A stretch of DNA of 64,000 nt, taken from positions 1-64,000 of the forward strand of contig NZ_CATNVD010000021.1 in the NCBI RefSeq assembly GCF_951230155.1. Direction: 5' to 3'. Below are positions 43,377 to 51,729 of the stretch, one piece after another. Under the pieces are notes generated by a model, which saw nothing but the letters and a program-made list of their open reading frames with translations, was not told the origin of the DNA and made no database searches. This DNA comes from Parablautia sp. Marseille-Q6255. GTDB taxonomy: Bacteria > Bacillota > Clostridia > Lachnospirales > Lachnospiraceae. How positions within the stretch are numbered: the stretch's first letter is position 1; each line of letters begins with the position of its first letter. The translations under genes and the position numbers were made by a program.

Positions 43377-44441
43377 TTATTTCAGTTCCCTGATCTCGAT
43401 CTCGCCATTCAGAGCGGCAAGTGTATTAAGGCCGAGTGCCTGCATCTCGTACTCTCCCGGATATACGGCGATCGGTGCAATAAACCTGACTGCATCTGCA
43501 ATCATACCGACAATCCACTCAGAATAAGACATTCCTCCCGTAAACAGTATGGCATCTACCTCTCCTTTGAGTACCGTTGCATCCGCTCCAATCTCTTTTG
43601 CAACCTGATAGCACATGGCCTGCATCACTTCCTGGCACATCTCATCGCCTGCCTTGGCTCGTTCTTCGATCGTCTTTGCATCATTTTCTCCAAGATATCC
43701 GACTAATCCTGAATTTCCATTGATCAGCTTTTTCATCTCCGGATAGGTATAGTCTCCTGAATAGCAAAGTCTCACAAGCTCACCAACCGGAACCGTACAG
43801 CAGCGGTTTGCAGAAAACGGGCCGTCTCCATCCAGAGCATTATTTGCATCCACCAACTTTCCTTTTTTATGCACCGCAACACTGATGCCGCCTCCCATAT
43901 GTACGCCGATCAGATTCAGATCCTCATATCTTTTCCCCTGATCCTTCGCATACTGTCTGCCTACTGCACGGTGATTGAGTACGTGGAAACTGCTTCTTCT
44001 TTCCATACCCGGGATACCGCTGTAACGGGCCAGCGGTTCAAATTCATCCGTAGACGGCGGATCAACGGTAAATGCCTGAACTCCTCTTTTTGCAAATTCT
44101 GTTACAATCTGCAGACCGAGGTCGGTCGGATGATTCCCATATTTCTCACTCCTTGACTGTTCCAGCATTTTTTCCGTCACGCGGTAGATGCCGCCTGTGA
44201 TCGGCTGCGTATGCCCGCCTCTTGTCGCTACCGCATCCAGTTCTTCTATTTTGATCCCCTTTTGCTCCAGATACTGCTCAATCTGCTTCGTCCTGTAATC
44301 CAGCTGATCCCAGATACTGTCAAAAGCGCGGATGACGGATGCCTCGTGTTTGATATTATCCTTAAAAACGCACCTTTCATCCTCATAATAAGCAATCTTC
44401 GTAGACGTTGAGCCCAGGTTAATTGCTACAATTTTTTTCAT
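43377..44441 (-). CDS. buk: butyrate kinase-type acyl kinase
   Basis: 354 residues of the acetate/butyrate kinase family: phosphate motif LGSTSTKIAYYED, HVLNHRAVGRQYAKD, GVHMGGGISV and late ILFTGGMSYS. The length is that of Buk, shorter than acetate kinase. It turns acyl phosphate plus ADP into acid plus ATP, completing substrate-level phosphorylation with the Ptb encoded 43 bases downstream. Confidence 0.92.
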   Translation of the reverse strand: MKKIVAINLGSTSTKIAYYEDERCVFKDNIKHEASVIRAFDSIWDQLDYRTKQIEQYLEQKGIKIEELDAVATRGGHTQPITGGIYRVTEKMLEQSRSEKYGNHPTDLGLQIVTEFAKRGVQAFTVDPPSTDEFEPLARYSGIPGMERRSSFHVLNHRAVGRQYAKDQGKRYEDLNLIGVHMGGGISVAVHKKGKLVDANNALDGDGPFSANRCCTVPVGELVRLCYSGDYTYPEMKKLINGNSGLVGYLGENDAKTIEERAKAGDEMCQEVMQAMCYQVAKEIGADATVLKGEVDAILFTGGMSYSEWIVGMIADAVRFIAPIAVYPGEYEMQALGLNTLAALNGEIEIRELK

Positions 44442-44456
44442 TTACGTTCCTCCTCG

Positions 44457-45848
44457 TCAGATGATCCCTATTGACTTACCCAGCAGCATAGATAATGCGC
44501 AGACTGGAATCCAGATCAGTGAAATAATAATACCCGGCTTTGCCATCTCGCCAAGCTTCCAGTAACCGTATCCGTACGTGGTAAGCGGAATCGGGTCAAG
44601 CGGAATAATGAATACGGCAGACGCTGTAAATCCAAGCGGCAGTACGAGATAAAGCGGATTTACGCCGATCGAGGTGGCAAGTACGGTTACGATCGGTACG
44701 CAAACTGCCAAAACGGCATTCGCTACCGGAACAAGCAGATGACTGAAAATTCCAAACGCTGTCACTACCATAAGTAATACGATCAGGGACGCGCCTTCCA
44801 CAGACCCTAATATACTGTTCGAAATCCACTCGGCTGTTCCCTGTGTGCTTAATATCATTGCGATCGCATTCGCAGACCCAATCAGCAAAACAGACTCCCA
44901 ACTGATCGCATCTTTTGCAGTTTTCCAGTCCATAAGATCCATACCTGGCAGGAAAAAGACGCAAACTGCCAGCAAAGATGCAAATGCCGTCTCAATCCCA
45001 GTCATTGACTGCGTAAACCAAAGCACCATAACAATAATAAAAATGACCAGAAACTTTTTTTCATTTGTTGTCATCGGTCCGATTTCACGTCTCTTGGCCT
45101 TAATATCATCCAGACCCTTTACCGTTTCAATTTCCGGTTTAAATACAAGAGTGATGACAAACCATGCAATCAGCACCAAAACGATTGCCATCGGAAAGCC
45201 AATCGCAGTCCACTGCAAAAATGTAATATTTTTTCCTGCTACATTATTCAACAGGTTGATCGTCAAAATATTCAGTCCGCTTCCCGCCGGTGTCGCAATA
45301 CCCCCAAGAGCCGCTGAGATCGGAATGCCGATCATGACCGCTTTTCCGTATTTACTCTTCCCCGGTTCACATCCGCTCTCTTTTAAAAGCGGCAGTGCAA
45401 TCCCGGCCAGAATGATCGCCGTCGGAATATCTACCAAAACAGAAGAGATCAGACATCCGCATAGCATGATACTTAAAAGGACCATATTGCTTTTCGCACC
45501 AAACAGCGGAGTAATATACAGGGAAATACGATAGCCAAGCCCGCTGCTGATAAATACCTTCGCGATAATCAGTGATGCCATAACAAAAAACATGGTCGCG
45601 ATACCAAAATTGCCCAGAACCGCAGGTGTTTTTTCAATGCCAAGAAATCCCGGTAAAAAGAGCAAAAAACAGGAGGAAATCCCGATCGGGATAAATTCCG
45701 TCACCCACGTATAAACACAGCAGATCATAAGGAGCAAGGCTTTCCATCCATTTTCTGATAATCCGAACGGCGGCGCCATATTTGAAAAAATAAGATAAAA
45801 AGCAACTGCTACAAGCAACTCAATATATATTTTTGCAGACTTCTTCAT
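44457..45848 (-). CDS. SLC13/DASS-family carboxylate transporter
   Basis: 463 residues from ATG 45848 with about twelve hydrophobic helices. SLC13-type signatures: an early ATMFFVMASLIIAKVFISSG, PAGSGLNILTINL and a late PLGFTASAVFIIPLDPIPL. Members carry di- or tricarboxylates, 2-oxoacids or sulfate, driven by Na+ or by exchange. In this cluster it is the likely importer of the starting acid or exporter of the product acid. Confidence 0.88.
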   Translation of the reverse strand: MKKSAKIYIELLVAVAFYLIFSNMAPPFGLSENGWKALLLMICCVYTWVTEFIPIGISSCFLLFLPGFLGIEKTPAVLGNFGIATMFFVMASLIIAKVFISSGLGYRISLYITPLFGAKSNMVLLSIMLCGCLISSVLVDIPTAIILAGIALPLLKESGCEPGKSKYGKAVMIGIPISAALGGIATPAGSGLNILTINLLNNVAGKNITFLQWTAIGFPMAIVLVLIAWFVITLVFKPEIETVKGLDDIKAKRREIGPMTTNEKKFLVIFIIVMVLWFTQSMTGIETAFASLLAVCVFFLPGMDLMDWKTAKDAISWESVLLIGSANAIAMILSTQGTAEWISNSILGSVEGASLIVLLMVVTAFGIFSHLLVPVANAVLAVCVPIVTVLATSIGVNPLYLVLPLGFTASAVFIIPLDPIPLTTYGYGYWKLGEMAKPGIIISLIWIPVCALSMLLGKSIGII

Positions 45849-45882
45849 ACTTAAGTAAAACCTCCCTCTTTTCAAAACTTTG

Positions 45883-46755
45883 CTACATGGCAGCAAGCTT
45901 TTCCAGGTATTCATACCGGGAAATCAGATGTTCTCTGGTCGCCTGCTTCTCTTCTTCTGAAGCACCCCGAAATCTCTTTTGCAGAGAAAAATAATTTTCT
46001 ATATCCCCAAGTTTTGACGGCTTTTTCCCAAGTTTTATTTTTCCATTTTCATATTCCAATAAAACCCAGGCTCCGCTCTCAATCGCCTCTCTCGCCACTT
46101 CAACGGTCTTGTTCATTTTGTATCCCCAGCCAGTCGGACACGGACTCATAATATGAAGCACACGGCATCCCTTTACTTCTTTTGCCTTCTGTACCTTCTT
46201 TCTCAGATCAGAAAGGTTGGCAACGGATGCGGTAGCTGCATACGGCACATGATGAGCCATCACGATCTGAATCAGATCCTTATTATTTACCGGCTTACCG
46301 GCAGGCGTTGTTGTCGTGCTTGCCCCCAGTGGCGTCGAGCTGCTTCCCTGTACCCCCGTGTTCATATACGCCTCATTATCGTAACAGATGTACAAGATGT
46401 TATCATTACGCTCCATCGCTCCACTTAAGGACTGAATACCGATATCCACTGTTCCCCCATCACCGGCAATCGCTACGACCTGCGTATGTTCGTTACCCTG
46501 ATGTTTCAATCCTGCCGCAATACCTGCCGCGATCGCCGCTGAGTTTTCCAGGTTTCCCTGGATACCGGGCACTGTTACGGAGGATTCCGGTCCGCATCCA
46601 GAAAACTGAGCCGCGCATCCTGGCGGAATAACAAGAATAGTATCCTCCCCCATAATATCCAGTACATTTCTGAAAATCACATCGATCATACAGCCCTGGC
46701 ATGTATTGATACCAGGAGACACTGCCCCCTTTGGCTGAACTTTATACGTTAACAT
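45883..46755 (-). CDS. porB: 2-oxoacid:ferredoxin oxidoreductase, beta subunit
   Basis: 290 residues from ATG 46755 (GGGAGGTGGAAACGT). The TPP-binding motif GDGGTVDIGIQSLSGAMERN, cysteine pair CQGC near the start and CYDNEAYMNTGVQ loop identify the beta subunit of four-subunit POR/VOR enzymes. It overlaps the alpha gene end by 14 bases. It carries the thiamine cofactor and the Fe-S cluster that passes electrons to the delta subunit. Confidence 0.92.
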   Translation of the reverse strand: MLTYKVQPKGAVSPGINTCQGCMIDVIFRNVLDIMGEDTILVIPPGCAAQFSGCGPESSVTVPGIQGNLENSAAIAAGIAAGLKHQGNEHTQVVAIAGDGGTVDIGIQSLSGAMERNDNILYICYDNEAYMNTGVQGSSSTPLGASTTTTPAGKPVNNKDLIQIVMAHHVPYAATASVANLSDLRKKVQKAKEVKGCRVLHIMSPCPTGWGYKMNKTVEVAREAIESGAWVLLEYENGKIKLGKKPSKLGDIENYFSLQKRFRGASEEEKQATREHLISRYEYLEKLAAM

Positions 46756-47953
46756 ACGTTTCCACCTCCCTGATATCCATCGCATCCGGTCTTACATCAA
46801 ACCAGGAATGTACCTGCTCCGCTTTTCCATGGTATACATCAAACAATTCTCCAAATATCTTATGGAAAGAGCCATCGGAAATATCACGTCCTGCAATACC
46901 TCCGTGAAATCCAAACACCTTTGCCGGCAGACCGCAAAGTGCTGCCTTTACCTCCGTACAGACCGGTCCCTGAGCTGCTCCCAGACCACTGGAGCGATCT
47001 ACTACACCGATCACCGGGATATTTTTGAGCGCTTCCCTTATCTCCTCTGCCGGGAACGGGCGGAACATGCAGATCCTGAGAAGCCCTGCCCGGACTCCTT
47101 TTTCACGAAGCTGATCTACGACATATTTTCCAGTACCGGACATTGAACCAATTGTCACCACTGCAACCTGGGCATCCTCCAGACGATATGTTTCTACAGC
47201 CTGCAGCTTTCTGCCAAAACGTTCCTCATATTCAGCAAATACCTCTTTCGCTACAACTGCCGCTTTATCAAATCCTGTCTTTTGCTGGTATTTCATTTCT
47301 GTATGCTCCACAGTCGGGCATAAATCGTTGATAAACATGACATCTTTTGGATCAAGATACATGTTTTTACGCACATACGGCCTGACAAAATCCCATGCCT
47401 CTTCATCAGACGGCGTATCCACACGCTGCATGGAATGTGACAGGTAAAATCCATCAAAGCAGACCATCGACGGCGTCATTACTTCCTCGTGTTCACTGAT
47501 ACGATATGCACATAACTGCAGATCCAGAATTTCCTGTACTGTAGAGCAATAAAACTGCAGCCATCCTGTATCTCTCTCAGCCATTGTGTCAGAATGATCG
47601 CACCACAGGGACCACGGCGCCACAAGAGAACGGTTCACGACCGGCATAACGATCGGAACACGGCAGCCTGCCGCCACGCCGCACACCTCATGCATCAGCG
47701 CCAGACCTACCGATGCGGTCGCCGTAGCAACACGCACCCCTGTCAGCTGCGCTCCGATCGAAACAGACATAGCAGAATGTTCTGATTCTACACGCACATA
47801 TTCTGCCTGGATTCTTCCTTCCGCAACTTCATCCGCCAAATGCTCCGCAATTGAACTCTGTGGTGTGATCGGATAAGCCGCTATCACACCCGGGCGCGCC
47901 AGCCGGATCGCCTCCACCGCTGCACCATTACCATCAAACATTTTGATCGCCAT
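46742..47953 (-). CDS. porA: 2-oxoacid:ferredoxin oxidoreductase, alpha subunit
   Basis: 403 residues, the size of PorA/VorA rather than the shorter KorA. Opening GNGAAVEAIRLARPGVIAAY and YPITPQSSIAEHLAD plus the EHSAMSVSIGAQLTG loop are diagnostic. ATG 47953 overlaps the delta gene stop. With beta, gamma and delta it oxidatively decarboxylates a 2-oxoacid to acyl-CoA. Sequence alone does not tell pyruvate from branched or aryl 2-oxoacids. Confidence 0.93.
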   Translation of the reverse strand: MAIKMFDGNGAAVEAIRLARPGVIAAYPITPQSSIAEHLADEVAEGRIQAEYVRVESEHSAMSVSIGAQLTGVRVATATASVGLALMHEVCGVAAGCRVPIVMPVVNRSLVAPWSLWCDHSDTMAERDTGWLQFYCSTVQEILDLQLCAYRISEHEEVMTPSMVCFDGFYLSHSMQRVDTPSDEEAWDFVRPYVRKNMYLDPKDVMFINDLCPTVEHTEMKYQQKTGFDKAAVVAKEVFAEYEERFGRKLQAVETYRLEDAQVAVVTIGSMSGTGKYVVDQLREKGVRAGLLRICMFRPFPAEEIREALKNIPVIGVVDRSSGLGAAQGPVCTEVKAALCGLPAKVFGFHGGIAGRDISDGSFHKIFGELFDVYHGKAEQVHSWFDVRPDAMDIREVETYVNV

Positions 47954-48237
47954 TACTTTTCACTCCCTTCCGGCACCATGGTAAGCGCCTGCTTCGGACA
48001 TTCATTGGCGCAAATCCCACAGCCTTTACAGTAATTCCAGTCAAACTCCAGCGTTTTTTTATCTTTGTCCACCGTAATACAGGCAGTAGGGCAGTATTTT
48101 TCACAGATTCCACACCGGATGCAGACATCATTGTCAACCTCTGGTCTGACCAGCCTCCAGCTTCCTGTATTGTACGCCACTAAAATGTGAGAACACGGTC
48201 CAAGTACTCTACGCTTCCCAGGTGTGCTCGTATGCAT
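47953..48237 (-). CDS. porD: 2-oxoacid:ferredoxin oxidoreductase, delta (ferredoxin) subunit
   Basis: About 94 residues with two 4Fe-4S motifs (CIRCGICEKYCP and CKGCGICANECP), the usual PorD ferredoxin-like subunit. The frame is open further upstream; ATG 48237, 48255 or 48276 could be used, all overlapping the gamma gene end. It transfers electrons from the TPP subunit to external ferredoxin. Order gamma-delta-alpha-beta is that of archaeal and Thermotoga POR/VOR operons. Confidence 0.88.
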   Translation of the reverse strand: MHTSTPGKRRVLGPCSHILVAYNTGSWRLVRPEVDNDVCIRCGICEKYCPTACITVDKDKKTLEFDWNYCKGCGICANECPKQALTMVPEGSEK

Positions 48238-48760
48238 ATCTTGCTGCTTTTGCATTCTTTTCACCAACCTTTCCAAAACTTTCTGTTACAGCCTTTTCTA
48301 TCGCATCCAGTGTTACTACTCCGCTTTTTGCAAGTGCTCCAAGCATGGCGCTGTTTGGAATATTCAAGCCGATATTCTCCAGCGCTGCTGTTGTCGCATC
48401 ACACGCATATACCGTTTTAAGGCCACACGCCTTTTTATACCGCTCTGCCATTTCTTTGCTCGATGTATTCAGAACGAGAACCGTCTCCTGTGTGCACCCT
48501 TCTTTCACATCGACTCCCATATCGAGCAGATTTTCATCAAAAACAACAATAATATCCGGCTCATATACATAACAATTAAGCAGCACCGGTTTCTCATCCA
48601 CAATAATATGCGCATAGACAGGTGCTCCTCTTCTCTCATGCCCATAGGCCGGAACTGTGATGGCATACTCGTCCTGATGCAGCGATACAGCGATCGACAA
48701 AATCTTGGCGGCTGTAACGGCACCCTGCCCTCCTATCCCGTAAAATTTAATTTTTTTCAT
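48209..48760 (-). CDS. porC: 2-oxoacid:ferredoxin oxidoreductase, gamma subunit
   Basis: 183 residues with the gamma-subunit signature YGIGGQGAVTAAKILSIA and YGHERRGAPVYAHI. ATG 48760 follows AAAGGAGGAAGGAAA. First gene of the leftward cluster, with its promoter 70-95 bases upstream. Gamma is a structural subunit of the complex. Confidence 0.92.
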   Translation of the reverse strand: MKKIKFYGIGGQGAVTAAKILSIAVSLHQDEYAITVPAYGHERRGAPVYAHIIVDEKPVLLNCYVYEPDIIVVFDENLLDMGVDVKEGCTQETVLVLNTSSKEMAERYKKACGLKTVYACDATTAALENIGLNIPNSAMLGALAKSGVVTLDAIEKAVTESFGKVGEKNAKAARYAYEHTWEA

Positions 48761-48798
48761 TTTCCTTCCTCCTTTAATTCTTTATATGAATTATTTAC

Positions 48799-48915
48799 TT
48801 CGTATATAGAAATACTATGATCTGTATTATACTTATAAAACCATATTTTGTCATTATAAGTAGTTTACAAATCGTCAAGTTTATTTTTGTTGAATTTTAC
48901 TTTTCTCTATACGAA
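48799..48915. promoter_or_regulatory. IclR / por divergent control region
   Basis: On the minus strand ATGACA (48854-48849), 17-bp spacer, TATAAT (48831-48826) form the por-cluster promoter. TTCGTATATAGA (48799-48810), just downstream of the start site, and its inverted copy TCTATACGAA (48906-48915) upstream are candidate sites for the divergent IclR protein. The rest up to 49014 is AT-rich with only a weak rightward promoter. Confidence 0.55.
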
Positions 48916-49014
48916 CTATTCATCCATTTCTTTTTGCTTCACACAGAGAAATAAATATGCTATTCTAAAAATGGTAATTCCGTAGAAATCAATAAGGGAG
49001 GGAGAAAAGTTACG

Positions 49015-49791
49015 ATGGAAACAAACGAAAAATATATTTTGCAGTCAGTTGCAAATACTTTAGATATTCTTGACCTTCTTGCAGAACAGCAGAATCTGAG
49101 CGTTCCTGAAATTTCTGAAAAATCCGGCTTGGGAAAAAGTTCTGTTTTTCGTATCCTTGCCACTCTTGAATCAAAAAATTATGTGCAGAAATCAGAGTCT
49201 GCCCGTTACTCGTTAGATATCAGACTTTCCTATCTGGGGCAGGCAGCCATGGAGCAGAATAACCTGATCAAATACGGACACCCTTATCTGGAAACATTGA
49301 CCGAGCGATCCGGCGAGACATCCCATCTGGCAGTTCCTTACCGGGCAGTTTATGTCCGCTTTATTGATAAGGTTGTCAGCAGCGCTACTATCCATATGGA
49401 CTCTCACCCCGGCTTTTTCCGCCATTCACATTACGTAGCCTGCGGCAAGGTCCTCCTTGCCTATGGATCAGAAATAACCCGGGATAATTATGTCCGAAAT
49501 GTTCCATTTTCCTCCATGACACGCCACAGCATCCCTTCTGCAAAGGAGCTGCTCGTCGAACTGGAAACAATCAAAAAACGGGGATATGCTATTGATAACG
49601 AAGAAAGTGAATATGGCCTGATCTGTGTTGCTGCTCCTGTCCTGAGCCATAACGGTCAGGCGATTGCTGCAATCAGTATCTCGGGGCCTTCTTCCCGTAT
49701 GCTGGAAAACATGGAAAAAAACATTGCAATTGTAACAGAGACCGGAAAAGCGATTACTGAAAAGCTTGGCTCGCTCGCTTCTCCAGATTGA
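49015..49791 (+). CDS. IclR-family transcriptional regulator
   Basis: 258 residues: winged HTH at about 8-70 (QSVANTLDILDLLAEQQN; SEKSGLGKSSVFRILATL) followed by the IclR effector-binding domain (ETSHLAVPYRAVYVRFIDKV; HYVACGKVLLAY). GGGAGGGAG lies upstream of ATG 49015. IclR proteins often respond to aromatic or carboxylic acids and control a divergent catabolic operon, exactly the arrangement with the por-Ptb-Buk-UbiD cluster. Confidence 0.92.
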   Translation: METNEKYILQSVANTLDILDLLAEQQNLSVPEISEKSGLGKSSVFRILATLESKNYVQKSESARYSLDIRLSYLGQAAMEQNNLIKYGHPYLETLTERSGETSHLAVPYRAVYVRFIDKVVSSATIHMDSHPGFFRHSHYVACGKVLLAYGSEITRDNYVRNVPFSSMTRHSIPSAKELLVELETIKKRGYAIDNEESEYGLICVAAPVLSHNGQAIAAISISGPSSRMLENMEKNIAIVTETGKAITEKLGSLASPD

Positions 49792-49843
49792 TTTGACAGA
49801 TAGAAAAAATGCAAAGCGTAACGGGGAATGAAGGCAAGAATAT

Positions 49844-49960
49844 ATGATATTGCTAATGCGTGATAAAGAAAATATCGAAAAAGGAACTTTCTCCGATCTG
49901 GAATTAGCCAGTATGATAGGAATCTCTTTGGAGGAGCTATTGGAGATCAAAGACCGGTAA
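49844..49960 (+). pseudogene. small open frame, possible remnant of a short regulatory protein
   Basis: A 38-codon frame (ends ...ISLEELLEIKDR) is preceded in another frame by ATG at 49829 with a ribosome-like ACGGGG; the two would join after a one-base change. No family recognised. The rest of the 310 bases between the IclR gene and the toxin contains only this and a long inverted repeat. Confidence 0.3.
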
Positions 49961-50056
49961 CCGAAACAGCCATAATATCCGCTGTATCTCTTGAAGGAGA
50001 GGAATACAATTCTTGGGGTACGGCGGTGATTTGAAATGATTTGGCGATCCTGGATC

Positions 50057-50105
50057 AGGACAAAGAAAAACCGGAAATCTTTGATTTCCGGTTTTTCTTT
50101 GTCCT
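50057..50105. terminator. 23-bp perfect inverted repeat, bidirectional terminator
   Basis: Arms at 50057-50079 and 50083-50105 are perfectly complementary around a TTT loop, with A/T-rich outer parts giving a T tract on either strand. It touches the stop codon of the YoeB-like gene. Confidence 0.8.
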
Positions 50106-50364
50106 AATCCTCATAATGATATTTACACGCATATATAATCAGGTTTTGATTACTATCCATATTATATACTAGCCTATGCTCATCTGTAATGCGCCTGCTA
50201 CACGCCTTACGGTATTTTAACAGCTCAGGTTTACCAATACCGTTCAAAAGTCCACTGCGGTCAATATCTTTGATAAGTTCATTGATCCGCTTTACTATCT
50301 TTTTATCTTCTTTCTGCCATTCGGTGTATTGCTCCCACGCAGTAGGCGTGAATACTATGTTCAT
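50104..50364 (-). CDS. yoeB: Txe/YoeB-family toxin
   Basis: 86 residues of the YoeB mRNA-interferase family: WQKEDKKIVKRINELIKD, GKPELL, SRRITDEHRLVY and the C-terminal CKYHYED with the catalytic His-Tyr. Compared with E. coli YoeB, the loop before SRRI is shorter (KYRKAC instead of an SGFW-type loop), so activity could be altered. ATG 50364 abuts the antitoxin stop. Such toxins cleave mRNA at the ribosome. Confidence 0.9.
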   Translation of the reverse strand: MNIVFTPTAWEQYTEWQKEDKKIVKRINELIKDIDRSGLLNGIGKPELLKYRKACSRRITDEHRLVYNMDSNQNLIIYACKYHYED

Positions 50365-50619
50365 TTACTTGCAAGCCTCCAACTCTGCAATAGTCTTTGC
50401 AATAAATCCGCCTGTCTCGGCTTCTTCCATAGATTTATCTATCATGGCAAGATAATCTGCATTTCTCTTGATTTTCATCATTTCATTGTATTCTTGTTCA
50501 GACAGCATGACAACATTTTCATTTTTGGGTCTTGATATAATCAATGTTTCGCCTCTAAAAACTTTATCGCATAAACTCTTGAAATTATCTCTAACATCCA
50601 TGCTCTTTACAGCTAACAT
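50365..50619 (-). CDS. yefM: Phd/YefM-family antitoxin
   Basis: 84 residues from ATG 50619 (AAAGGAGTGCTTT). The N-terminal part (VRDNFKSLCDKVFRGETLII, then RPKNENVVMLSEQEYNEM) is the YefM DNA-binding fold; the acidic C-terminus neutralises the toxin. It comes first in the operon, as usual, and represses its own promoter. Confidence 0.9.
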   Translation of the reverse strand: MLAVKSMDVRDNFKSLCDKVFRGETLIISRPKNENVVMLSEQEYNEMMKIKRNADYLAMIDKSMEEAETGGFIAKTIAELEACK

Positions 50620-50668
50620 ATAAAGCACTCCTTTCCGTATCAAAAATCGTATTGTTTTTCGTACTTTT

Positions 50669-50697
50669 ATTATATGTTATTATTATTCCCTCGTCAA
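50669..50697 (-). promoter_or_regulatory. toxin-antitoxin promoter
   Basis: TTGACG (50697-50692), 17-bp spacer, TATAAT (50674-50669) on the minus strand. CGTA direct repeats between promoter and gene (about 50647-50664) may be antitoxin sites. Confidence 0.7.
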
Positions 50698-50774
50698 TAA
50701 TTTTATAAAAACTCAAAAATACCCCCAAAAGAATGGACCGAGAGGCTCGCTTTCTTTTGTCCAATTTATTAACA

Positions 50775-51420
50775 TGTTGTAGTTGACGGACTGATCCAAA
50801 TAAATCCGGTTGACAATGTATCCGTTCACGGGCATAAAGATAAGGATTATCAGGAAGAACTGTTGTTCATGACGGAAGAAGAAATCGCGGATCTTCTGCA
50901 TTTTCTGTCAGAACACTATCCGCGTTTAGTAGGAATCGCATTTATGGCCGCTTATTATGGGTTACGGCGTTCCGAAATTTTAGGCTTAAAATGGTCTGCT
51001 ATTGATTTTCAGAAAGACATTCTTCACATTCAGCATACCGTTACATCTGTAAAACAGATTCATGCAGAAGATTCTGCAAAAACAGTTGCAGGCAAACGGG
51101 ATCTTGTTCTTTTTGAAACAGCCAGAAAATGCTTATTGCAAATCCGGCAGGAGCAGGAAGTAAACAAAGCATTTTTCAAAAATGCCTATAAAATACGGCT
51201 GGGTATGTTTTCACGTGGGAAGATGGCACTTTATATTGACCGGATTACATATATCATCTTTTCAGAAAGGCAATGATAAAATTTGGTCGTCCGGAAATTT
51301 CTCTGGCTACGGCAGATTTATTTGATTAGTTTTTTGGGTAACGTTTTGGGTAACGCCTTGAAAAAGATGAGAACCGGAGGACTTATATCATCGAAAGAAA
51401 GATATGAAAAACGCCGGAAA
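50775..51420 (+). pseudogene. broken tyrosine recombinase/integrase
   Basis: Catalytic-domain remains: INPVDNVSV, EEIADLLHFLSEHYPRL and AAYYGLRRSEILGLKW with the first catalytic arginine. The frame then shifts near 51190: FTWEDGTLY continues in the next frame, meets a TGA and goes on as PDYIYHLFRKA. The N-terminal domain is missing. It lies 3' of tRNA-Pro(CGG), a usual insertion place for such elements, so it is probably what remains of an excised or decayed island. Confidence 0.75.
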
Positions 51421-51445
51421 CACTGATAAAATCAGTATTTCCGGC
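51406..51445 (-). terminator. terminator of the tRNA-Pro gene
   Basis: GCCGGAAAnACTGAT and ATCAGTnTTTCCGGC (51413-51445) pair over 15 bp with one mismatch; on the minus strand GTTTTTC follows. Confidence 0.8.
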
Positions 51446-51460
51446 ACTTCCTAAATGAAG

Positions 51461-51534
51461 TCGATGCGACAGGATTTGAACCTGCGACCTCTGCGTCCCG
51501 AACGCAGCGCTCTACCAAGCTGAGCCACGCATCG
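51461..51534 (-). tRNA. tRNA-Pro (anticodon CGG)
   Basis: Read leftward: acceptor CGATGCG/CGCATCG, D-arm with GGTAGAGC, anticodon stem CTGCG/CGCAG around loop TTCGGGA (anticodon CGG), T-arm AGGTTCAAATCCT, discriminator A. The 74 bases fit a complete tRNA. CCA is not encoded, so the CCA-adding enzyme encoded in this window is needed for it. Confidence 0.93.
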
Positions 51535-51729
51535 TTATTTTGTTTTGCTGTTTTGTGTCTCTCACGTTTCAGCTTGTTTAGTTTATCATTCCTTTCCAGA
51601 AAAGTCAAGCACTTTTTTAAATTTTTTTTATTTTTTGCAGTTTTTTTCAACAGGATTTTACAGCAGCTCAGTACAGGCAGCAGACGGAAGCTGCTCTGGC
51701 AGCAAACCGTCTCCCCTGCGCAAAAACCA

